Source of the DNA: Bryobacterales bacterium
GTDB lineage: Bacteria; Acidobacteriota; Terriglobia; Bryobacterales; Bryobacteraceae
DNA: 5,134 bases
Direction of reading: 5' to 3'
Assembly: GCA_003164075.1 (NCBI GenBank)
Contig: PLRZ01000421.1
Coordinates: forward strand, 3,366 to 8,499
Shown here: piece after piece, positions 1 through 5,134 of the stretch
Layout: every line of letters starts with the position of its first letter
Numbering within the stretch: the first letter of the stretch is position 1
Notes under the pieces: generated by a model
Told to the model about the DNA's origin: nothing
What the model saw: the letters and a program-made list of their open reading frames with translations, nothing else
Databases searched by the model: none
Program-made: the position numbers and the translations under genes

Positions 1-131
1 TCCGTGCGCTTGTTGGTGCGCACCAGATTGGGCAGCCCCTGCGCCGTGATACCCAGGGGATCGCTGATCGCCAGGCCGATGCGTTTTTTGCCTAGATCTA
101 AGGCCAGGATGCGGGACTTGGCTGGAGTCAA
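1..131 (-). CDS. ruvX: RuvX/YqgF-family putative pre-16S rRNA nuclease / Holliday junction resolvase-like protein, N-terminal part (runs off the left edge)
   Basis: Reading the minus strand from 131 gives an open frame of 43 codons to the window edge. Its residues 7-24 read RILALDLGKKRIGLAISD, the family's N-terminal signature. It is the first beta-hairpin of an RNase H-like fold, with the likely first metal-binding Asp at residue 12, followed by a P-L-G-I-T-A-Q-G-L segment typical of the next strand. Known family members (E. coli YqgF) act in 5' maturation of 16S rRNA; some are described as Holliday junction resolvases. The usual length is about 140 residues, so roughly two thirds lies outside the window. 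The start is chosen as TTG at 131-129. The frame is closed by a TAG at 161-159, and no ATG or GTG lies between that stop and the signature. ATT at 137 is a less likely alternative. No Shine-Dalgarno sequence is visible. The identification is firm; the exact start is not. Confidence 0.88.
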   Translation of the reverse strand, partial: MTPAKSRILALDLGKKRIGLAISDPLGITAQGLPNLVRTNKRT

Positions 132-140
132 ATCAATTTC

Positions 141-168
141 ATTATAGACTCCGCCATGCTACAGTCGA
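141..168 (-). promoter_or_regulatory. Predicted sigma-70-type promoter for ruvX
   Basis: On the minus strand a perfect TATAAT lies at 146-141. TCGACT at 168-163 matches TTGACA at four of six positions, with a 16-bp spacer. Transcription would be expected to start near 134, only a few bases before the proposed TTG start of ruvX at 131, so the message would be nearly leaderless. The -10 match is exact; the -35 is weak, and no experimental support can be seen here. Confidence 0.5.
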
Positions 169-189
169 GGCAAGGGTCGAAATCGCGCC

Positions 190-1350
190 GTGGCGCCATT
201 AATCCAGCCTCCCAGCGTCGCTAAGACAGCCGTGCAGGAAGTGCGGCATATGTCCCTGCCGATTGTCGCGCTCGGCGTCATCGTCGCCATTCTGTATTTC
301 GGGCGCGTATTCTTCATCACCGCCATGACCGCGGTGACCATTGCGTTCATCCTGGAGCCCTTTGTGACCTTGATGATGCGCCTGCGTCTGCCGCGCAGCG
401 TGGCCAGTTTCGTAGTGTGCACCATGGCACTGCTGTTTCTCTACGTGATTGGCATGGGGGCCTACTCGCAGCTCACCGGCCTCTATAGCGACCTGCCGAA
501 ATACGGTCAGCGCATCGGCGATATCGTGGACGGCATTCAGCAGAAGATCCAGGGTATGGAATCGGACACCTACCGCATGCTGGTGCCCACGCGCCAGCGT
601 ATGGAGGAAGAGGAACGGCAGCGGCAGGCGGCCAAGAAGAGCAAGAGTTCCAAGGCACAGCCGGCCGCGTCCACGGCCCTGCCCGCGCCCGCCGCCGCGG
701 CGCCTCCCGGCTCGGCCATCGCGGACTATGTCGCTTCGCACCTGAGCTCCTTTTACCAGATCCTGCTGATGGTGTCGTTTATCCCGTTTCTGGTGTACTT
801 CATGCTGAGCTGGCGCGACCATATCAACCGCAGCTTCCTGCAGTTGTTTCAAGGCCAGGCGCGGATTGTGGCGGCGCGCAGCCTGGAAGGGATCGCCGAG
901 ATGGTGCGCGCCTTCGTGGTGGGCAATTTCCTGCTGGGCTTTCTGCTGGCCATCGTCAGCTCGGCGATGTTCTGGGCGATCGGGCTGCCGTACCCGCTGC
1001 TGGTGGGTCCGCTGAGTGGATTGCTGAGCCTGGTGCCCTATGTGGGGCTGCCGCTGGCCACAATGCCTCCGCTGTTCGCCGCTCTGGAGCGAAACACGGT
1101 GCCGGTATACGTGGTGGTAGTAGTGTCCGTGTCCATGCTCCATCTGACGGCGTTGAACCTTCTCTATCCCAAAGTGGTAGGCTCGCGGGTCCACCTGAAT
1201 CCGCTGGTAGTGACCTTCTCGCTGATGCTCTGGGGCTTTCTGTGGGACGCCCCGGGCTTGCTGCTGGCCATCCCGTTGACCGCCGGATTGAAGGCGGTTT
1301 GCGACAACGTCAAAGAGCTGCGGCCCATCGGCAAATTCCTCGGCGATTGA
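190..1350 (+). CDS. AI-2E family transporter (PerM/TqsA/YdiK-like polytopic inner-membrane protein)
   Basis: This is a 386-residue hydrophobic protein of the AI-2E_transport (PF01594, formerly UPF0118) type. Likely membrane segments lie near residues 22-38, 43-62, 71-92, 187-206, 241-263, 268-296, 303-322 and 335-368. Family-like stretches include AFILEPFV (52-59), SFIPFLVYFMLSWRD (196-210), the Gly/Pro-rich GPLSGLLSLVPYVGLPLA (273-290) and a C-terminal NLLYPKVVGSRVHLNPLVV (323-341). Characterised relatives export autoinducer-2 (TqsA) or act as Na+/H+ antiporters, so the substrate here cannot be named. The soluble region between membrane segments 3 and 4 carries an odd insert: a Glu/Arg/Lys-rich run at 136-156, then an Ala/Pro-rich run at about 158-174. 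The start is uncertain. GTG at 190 has AAGGG at 172-176, 13 nt away. ATG at 250 has AGGAAG at 236-241, 8 nt away, and would give 366 residues. The gene is divergent from ruvX and its TGA is at 1348-1350. Confidence 0.9.
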   Translation: MAPLIQPPSVAKTAVQEVRHMSLPIVALGVIVAILYFGRVFFITAMTAVTIAFILEPFVTLMMRLRLPRSVASFVVCTMALLFLYVIGMGAYSQLTGLYSDLPKYGQRIGDIVDGIQQKIQGMESDTYRMLVPTRQRMEEEERQRQAAKKSKSSKAQPAASTALPAPAAAAPPGSAIADYVASHLSSFYQILLMVSFIPFLVYFMLSWRDHINRSFLQLFQGQARIVAARSLEGIAEMVRAFVVGNFLLGFLLAIVSSAMFWAIGLPYPLLVGPLSGLLSLVPYVGLPLATMPPLFAALERNTVPVYVVVVVSVSMLHLTALNLLYPKVVGSRVHLNPLVVTFSLMLWGFLWDAPGLLLAIPLTAGLKAVCDNVKELRPIGKFLGD

Positions 1351-1396
1351 CGTCCGCGCGCCCGCTTCGAACGTTGAGTTCTGCTAAAGATATCGT

Positions 1397-1414
1397 TCAA
1401 ACCTTCTGGTTTGA
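1397..1414 (+). terminator. Small inverted repeat after the AI-2E gene; weak terminator candidate
   Basis: TCAAACC and GGTTTGA form a perfect 7-bp stem with a TTCT loop, 47 bases after the AI-2E stop codon. The stem is AT-rich and no T-run follows on either strand, so it is a poor intrinsic terminator. Its right arm overlaps the -35 of the predicted receptor promoter, so it could equally be an operator-like palindrome. Confidence 0.25.
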
Positions 1415-1439
1415 CTTCGCGGCCAATCGAACGTAACAT
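1411..1439 (+). promoter_or_regulatory. Predicted promoter for the TonB-dependent receptor gene
   Basis: TTGACT at 1411-1416 (five of six positions match TTGACA) and TAACAT at 1434-1439 (four of six match TATAAT) are separated by exactly 17 bp. Transcription would begin near 1446, giving a 5' leader of about 138 nt before the ATG at 1585. This is a consensus-based guess; acidobacterial promoters may differ. Confidence 0.4.
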
Positions 1440-1482
1440 TGCGCCATCTAGGTCTCTTTGTGTCAATTGATTTTTGTTAGGG

Positions 1483-1543
1483 GTTTTCGTCAGCAAAACG
1501 CTGGCCTCCGTTGCTGAGGCCGGCAGCCACTCCGGAAAGTGGC
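1483..1543 (+). other. Tandem short hairpins in the receptor's 5' leader
   Basis: Three adjacent stem-loops can be drawn. GTTTT 1483-1487 pairs with AAAAC 1495-1499. GGCCTC 1503-1508 pairs with GAGGCC 1516-1521, extendable by a U-G and a C-G pair to 1501 and 1523. GCCACT 1526-1531 pairs with AGTGGC 1538-1543 around a CCGGAA loop. I do not recognise a known riboswitch class in them. CCTCC at 1505-1509, in the left arm and first loop base of the second hairpin, is complementary to GGAGG of the ribosome-binding site at 1571-1575, so a switch is possible. Such short stems are common by chance in GC-rich DNA. Confidence 0.3.
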
Positions 1544-1570
1544 GAATTGGAATGTCCATGTCCGATTATG

Positions 1571-1576
1571 GGAGGT
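1571..1576 (+). promoter_or_regulatory. Strong ribosome-binding site that decides the receptor start
   Basis: GGAGGT lies exactly 8 nt before ATG at 1585, close to an ideal Shine-Dalgarno arrangement. The in-frame ATGs at 1552 and 1558, and TTG at 1474, have no comparable site, which favours 1585. Confidence 0.85.
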
Positions 1577-1584
1577 ATCCTACG

Positions 1585-4500
1585 ATGCAGATTCTTGCGA
1601 ACCACGTATGTCGCACTAAATTGGCCGCGGCCCTTGTACTCGCCGCCCTATTGATGTTCATAGCCGCACCCCGCGCCCACGCCCAGGAAGTAGCTGTCGC
1701 TGAAGTGGACGGCCACGTAACCGATCCGACCGGCGCTTCCATTTCCGGCGCGACCGTCAAACTCACGGAAGTGGACACACGCCAAGTCCACACCTTCACC
1801 ACCGATACAGCAGGTGTTTTCCGCTTTCCGAATCTGCCCACCGGGTCTTACATACTGGAAGTATCGGCGCCGGGATTCAAGGCTTACCGCCAGACCGGCA
1901 TCATTATGGAGGTGGCTCACAACGTCGAGCAGAATGTCGCTTTGCAGATTGGCGCCACCACCGACACGGTAGAGGTGGCCGCCAACGCCAACATGGTCGA
2001 AATGAAGGATAACTCCGTTCAGCAGGTTCTCGAAACGCAGAGAATCGACGAAATGCCGCTGAATGGCCGGAATCCCACTCAACTCTTGTTCCTGGCCATC
2101 GGCGGAAGCAGCACCGCCCCGGCAGGCAGCGATCTGACGGGCAGCAAGAACATGGGCGGCTCCAATGCATCGGGAACCTTTTCGGTGGCCGGCAGCCAGG
2201 CCAATGGAGTGAACTTCCTGCTGGATGGCGGCGATAACAACGACGCGTTCAGCAATGTGAACCTGCCCATTCCTTTCCCCGATGCCATCCAGGAATTCAG
2301 CGTGCAGACCAACGGTCTGCCGGCGCAATATGGTCTGCATCCCGGCGGCGTGGTGAACATCGTCACCAAGTCGGGAGCCAACTCCTTCCATGGAGACATG
2401 TTCGATTATCTGCGCAACGGCGATCTGAATGCCCGGCAGGAGGGCACGCTGGCTCGCGACTCATTGAAGCGCAACCAGTTCGGCGGCACCGTCGGAGGCC
2501 GTGTCATCAAGGACAAGATCTTCTTCTTCGCCGGCTATCAGGGCACCCGCCAGCGTTCGGACCCCGCGTCCAATATCGCTTACGTTGCCACTCCCGCGAG
2601 TTTGACCGGAGATTTCAGCGTACTCGACGGCGCCAAATCGGCGGGCGGCTGTCTTTCCAGCGCGAAGGTCTTGAAGAGTCCTTCGGGCACGCCCTACCCC
2701 AACAACCAGATTCCCGTGTCGAGCTTCGATCCCGCGGGATTCAAGCTCGCTTCCACTTACCTTCCAACTACCAGCGATCCCTGCGGCAAGGTCTTGTTCG
2801 GTTACATCTCCAATAACCCGGACGACCAGATCGTTGGCCGCGTGGATTATGTCATCAGCAGCAAGCAGAGCTTCTTTACCCGCTATTACGTCTACGATTA
2901 CAAGGCGCTCTCGTTGTTCGACGGAAAGGACTCGCTGACCACCGGCACGGCGGGCAACGCCGAGCGGTCCGAGACTGTAACGGTGGGCGACACCTACTCG
3001 TTCAGCGGCACCGCGGTGGACTCCTTGCATGCCACTTTCGACCGCCGCCGCGACGACCGCGGCGATGCACCCAATCTGTTTAGCCCCAAAGATCTGGGCG
3101 TCAACATGTATGTGGCTATTCCGAACTACACCCAGCTCACCGTTTCCGGTTATTCGGGGGGCGGTTTCAATATTGGCTGCGGCACGTGCGCTCCGGGATT
3201 TTTCAACGTCAACACTTTTCAGGTTGCCGACGATTTCACGCTGATTCGCGGTAAACACCAGTTCGGCTTCGGCGTGGACGTGCGCAGGGACCAGTTCAAC
3301 TCCGTGAACAACCAACAGGACAACGGCCAGTTCACCTTTAATGGCGGCACCACCGGCGACGGTCTGGCGGATCTTCTGGTCGGCCGGTTTTCCGGGCTGA
3401 CGGACGGCAATGCGCTTTCCGATTACCTGCGCCAGACGGTGTTCGCCGCTTACGCCCAGGATACCTTCCATGCCTCATCCCGCCTGACCATCAACATCGG
3501 CCTGCGCTGGGAGCCTTCGGTACCGTCCTATGACAAGCAAGGACGCGGCAACCAGTTTAGCTGGCCGCTATTCCTCGCCGGTACGCACAGTACGGTCTTC
3601 CCCAATGCGCCGGCTGGCTTGATTTTTACTGGCGATTCCGAGAACAAATACGGAGACGCCTTGACGGCCTCGCATTGGGCCACTTTCTCGCCCCGGTTCG
3701 GCCTGGTGTGGGATCCCACCGGAGAGGGCAAGCAGACCATCCGCGCGTCCTTCAACATGCTACACGAAACCACCGAGCTCTTCTATCCGGAACGGTGGAC
3801 TACTAATCCGCCCTACGCATCTTCACTGACGCTCAGCAGCGGACAGTTCTCCAGCCCCTTTTCAACTTATGTGGCGCCCAGCGGCGCGACGGGCGACCCC
3901 TTCCCGGGCAGTGCGCTCTTCCCGGTGGGCGGCACTTACATCAGCATTCCGCCCAATCTGCCGCCTACTTATGTCATGCAATGGAATGTCAACTACCAGC
4001 GCCAGATAGCCAAAGACTGGCTCTTCTCCATCAACTATCTGGGAAATGCCACCAGGCATATCTGGGGCTCGTTTGACGTCAATCCTTCCGTCTATACCGG
4101 AACCGGCGCGAGTACATCCAATACCTCCCAACGCCGCCTCACTTACCTGGCAAACTCCGCGCAGGGGCAATACTACGGCAACATCGAACAGACCGACCCC
4201 GGCGTCAACGCCGAGTATCAGGGATTGCTTGTTACCGCACAGCACCGCCTCTCTCACCACTTCACGGTAGGCAGTAACTTCACTTGGAGCCACTGCATCA
4301 GCGAGTACGATTTCGGGGGCGAATTGACCAGTCCGCTCTATCAGAACCCCAACAACCGCGCCGAGGGCGAGCGCGGCGCCTGCAGCTTCGACCACCGGTT
4401 TATCTTCAATACCTCCCTGGTTGCAACCAGCCCAGGGTTGGGAAGCGGAGTGGTCATGGTGGCGACCAAGGACTGGCAGTTCTCCACCATCGGCAACCTG

Positions 4501-4911
4501 ACCAGCGGCCAGCCGCTCACCCTCACCGACGGCGGCAAGGACATCTCCTTGACCGCCCAACTGCAAGACCGGCCCAACGTGATTAACCCAACCGCGGTCT
4601 ATCCGTTGCAGAAAACCGTTCTGGACTACTTTAACGCCTCCTCATTCGCGGTGCAGCCGACGGGAACTTTCGGAGACCTCGGACGCTTCGCTATTTATGG
4701 TCCGGGCAGCATTCAATTCGATGTGGCCCTGAGCCGCGGATTCAAGTTGAAGGAGCGGACCAGACTCGATTTCCGCGCGGACATGTTTAACATCATGAAT
4801 CACGGAAACTGGAGTAATCCCACCACCAGCATCGCCAGTTCGACGTTCGGCCAAATCACTTCGTTCGGCTCGCCACGCTACATCCAGATGGCGCTTAAGT
4901 TGTTCTTCTAG
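1585..4911 (+). CDS. TonB-dependent receptor with N-terminal carboxypeptidase-regulatory-like domain (Oar-like outer-membrane protein)
   Basis: This 1108-residue protein is predicted to sit in the outer membrane as a plugged beta-barrel and take up an unknown ligand using TonB-ExbBD energy. Residues 1-33 form a signal peptide: Arg10 and Lys12, a hydrophobic core at 13-28, and cleavage after AHA before Gln34. Residues about 38-125 are a carboxypeptidase-regulatory-like Ig-type domain (DGHVTDPTGASISGATVKL, later GVFRFPNLPTGSYILEV). The plug follows at about 145-275, with MPLNGRNPTQLL (157-168), FLLDGGDNND (211-220) and NIVTKSGANSFHGDMFDYLRN (258-278, cited by position as the plug-barrel junction). 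The rest is barrel, including RNQFGGTVGG (296-305) and PNNQIPVSSFDPAG (372-385). The C-terminus has FNIMNHGNW and ends in Leu-Phe-Phe, the usual outer-membrane assembly signal. This is the full length for the acidobacterial family. No clear TonB box is seen. Cysteines at 356/400, 532/535 and 904/933 may form disulfides. No partner gene is in the window; the ligand is unknown. Translation starts at the ATG behind GGAGGT. Confidence 0.93.
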   Translation: MQILANHVCRTKLAAALVLAALLMFIAAPRAHAQEVAVAEVDGHVTDPTGASISGATVKLTEVDTRQVHTFTTDTAGVFRFPNLPTGSYILEVSAPGFKAYRQTGIIMEVAHNVEQNVALQIGATTDTVEVAANANMVEMKDNSVQQVLETQRIDEMPLNGRNPTQLLFLAIGGSSTAPAGSDLTGSKNMGGSNASGTFSVAGSQANGVNFLLDGGDNNDAFSNVNLPIPFPDAIQEFSVQTNGLPAQYGLHPGGVVNIVTKSGANSFHGDMFDYLRNGDLNARQEGTLARDSLKRNQFGGTVGGRVIKDKIFFFAGYQGTRQRSDPASNIAYVATPASLTGDFSVLDGAKSAGGCLSSAKVLKSPSGTPYPNNQIPVSSFDPAGFKLASTYLPTTSDPCGKVLFGYISNNPDDQIVGRVDYVISSKQSFFTRYYVYDYKALSLFDGKDSLTTGTAGNAERSETVTVGDTYSFSGTAVDSLHATFDRRRDDRGDAPNLFSPKDLGVNMYVAIPNYTQLTVSGYSGGGFNIGCGTCAPGFFNVNTFQVADDFTLIRGKHQFGFGVDVRRDQFNSVNNQQDNGQFTFNGGTTGDGLADLLVGRFSGLTDGNALSDYLRQTVFAAYAQDTFHASSRLTINIGLRWEPSVPSYDKQGRGNQFSWPLFLAGTHSTVFPNAPAGLIFTGDSENKYGDALTASHWATFSPRFGLVWDPTGEGKQTIRASFNMLHETTELFYPERWTTNPPYASSLTLSSGQFSSPFSTYVAPSGATGDPFPGSALFPVGGTYISIPPNLPPTYVMQWNVNYQRQIAKDWLFSINYLGNATRHIWGSFDVNPSVYTGTGASTSNTSQRRLTYLANSAQGQYYGNIEQTDPGVNAEYQGLLVTAQHRLSHHFTVGSNFTWSHCISEYDFGGELTSPLYQNPNNRAEGERGACSFDHRFIFNTSLVATSPGLGSGVVMVATKDWQFSTIGNLTSGQPLTLTDGGKDISLTAQLQDRPNVINPTAVYPLQKTVLDYFNASSFAVQPTGTFGDLGRFAIYGPGSIQFDVALSRGFKLKERTRLDFRADMFNIMNHGNWSNPTTSIASSTFGQITSFGSPRYIQMALKLFF

Positions 4912-5026
4912 GCAGACAAGGGCTACACCTCGATATCGGCCATACCGGTCACGGGGTTCGGCGGAGGCCGCATTGGAGATGCTCCCGGGCGCGAACCCCC
5001 GGATCGCGTGGAATTTATAGTGAGAC
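4912..5026. other. Intergenic region downstream of the receptor, no gene seen
   Basis: The receptor's frame stays open after its TAG, but with no credible start codon plus ribosome-binding site and no recognisable domain. One 5-bp GC hairpin can be drawn (4985-4989 with 4998-5002), without a proper T-run, so it is not called as a terminator. Nothing else is supported. Confidence 0.6.
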
Positions 5027-5127
5027 CGCAGGTGGGGCAGGCGGTGCTCGCCTTCGCTCGATCCTATTCGAGCAGCGGCCCCAAATTCAGCGCGGGCGGG
5101 CAGGCGGCGCCGCCTGCCCCACCTGCG
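5027..5127. repeat. Palindromic intergenic element: perfect 18-bp inverted repeat with nested palindromes (REP/MITE-like)
   Basis: Positions 5027-5044 (CGCAGGTGGGGCAGGCGG) are the exact reverse complement of 5110-5127, enclosing 65 nt. Inside, GCTCGA 5056-5061 pairs with TCGAGC 5068-5073 around a 6-nt loop. The core GGGCAGGCGG occurs at 5035-5044, again directly at 5098-5107, and inverted at 5110-5119. The last two sit back to back in a 22-bp perfect palindrome at 5098-5119. There is no T-run after the right arm, so a simple intrinsic terminator is unlikely. The arrangement resembles mobile or repetitive extragenic palindromes. No transposase is present. Copy number elsewhere in the genome cannot be seen from here. 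Confidence 0.65.
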
Positions 5128-5134
5128 AAGCTCT

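Larger units (their letters stand above)
1351..1584 (+). other. Intergenic leader region between the AI-2E gene and the TonB-dependent receptor
   Basis: No convincing gene lies in this 234-bp stretch, which is locally richer in A and T than the flanking genes. The receptor frame stays open upstream to TTG at 1474, but that extension looks unlike a signal peptide or a family domain. The stretch holds, in order, a small hairpin at 1397-1414, a promoter-like pair at 1411-1439, three short hairpins between 1483 and 1543, and the receptor ribosome-binding site at 1571-1576. Confidence 0.75.

Noticed and set aside
199..1194. Long minus-strand open frame (331 codons) opposite the AI-2E gene
   Set aside because: It is His/Gln/Arg-rich with no recognisable domain, and lies wholly opposite a well-supported membrane protein. 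It is a GC-rich antisense shadow.
1501..1543. Cobalamin, c-di-GMP or another known riboswitch in the receptor leader
   Set aside because: I could not find the conserved core motifs of these classes; only short generic hairpins are visible.
1474..1584. N-terminal extension of the receptor to TTG 1474, or to ATG 1552 or 1558
   Set aside because: The in-frame extension lacks homology-like features and a good ribosome-binding site. GGAGGT sits 8 nt before ATG 1585, directly followed by a standard signal peptide.
2461..3471. Long minus-strand open frame (336 codons) opposite the receptor
   Set aside because: It has no domain and no credible ribosome-binding site, and lies inside the clearly coding receptor. 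The same applies to the 1648-2391 and 3862-4566 minus frames.
5014..5019. TATAAA on the minus strand as a -10 box
   Set aside because: There is no acceptable -35 at 16-18 bp spacing, and no gene lies downstream on that strand before the receptor's 3' end.
5027..5127. CRISPR array or insertion sequence end
   Set aside because: There are no regularly spaced direct repeats and no transposase in the window. The symmetry is inverted, more like a small palindromic repeat.
4912..5134. Continuation of the receptor frame past its stop codon (about 74 open codons), as read-through or a new gene
   Set aside because: The receptor ends in a canonical C-terminal Leu-Phe-Phe. The downstream frame has no start signal, no domain, and runs through the palindromic element. 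An open frame of this length is unremarkable at this GC content.

Overview
The window holds two complete plus-strand genes and the 5' end of a third, minus-strand gene that runs off the left edge. The DNA is GC-rich. The very large outer-membrane protein, with its carboxypeptidase-regulatory-like domain, TonB plug and 'NGRN' and 'FNIMNHGNW' signatures, belongs to a paralogous family greatly expanded in Acidobacteriota (Solibacter/Bryobacter-type genomes). The organism is therefore most likely an acidobacterium. This is inferred from protein style only; no taxonomic marker is present.

Layout. Positions 1-131 (minus) encode the N-terminus of a RuvX/YqgF-type RNase H-fold nuclease. The short divergent intergenic region at about 132-189 carries a perfect TATAAT reading towards ruvX. 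Positions 190-1350 (plus) encode an AI-2E/PerM-family membrane protein with an unusual charged and Ala/Pro-rich insert. Positions 1351-1584 form a non-coding, locally AT-richer leader. It has a small hairpin, a plausible TTGACT-N17-TAACAT promoter, three short tandem hairpins and a strong GGAGGT ribosome-binding site. Positions 1585-4911 (plus) encode a complete 1108-residue Oar-like TonB-dependent receptor with signal peptide and C-terminal Phe. Positions 4912-5134 contain no convincing gene. They end in a perfect 18-bp inverted repeat around a 65-nt interior, with a nested hairpin and an overlapping 22-bp perfect palindrome. This looks like a REP- or MITE-type intergenic element.

How the genes relate. 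Nothing shows that the three genes form one pathway. The AI-2E gene and ruvX are divergent; AI-2E-family genes also lie near ruvX in some other bacteria (the B. subtilis yrrI-alaS-yrzL-yrrK order), so this may be an old housekeeping neighbourhood. The receptor has its own promoter-like sequence and leader, and appears to be a separate transcription unit. It has no visible substrate-processing partner inside the window. I do not see a clearly new biological system. The items most worth checking are the 3' palindromic element, the structured receptor leader and the possibly leaderless, non-ATG start of ruvX.
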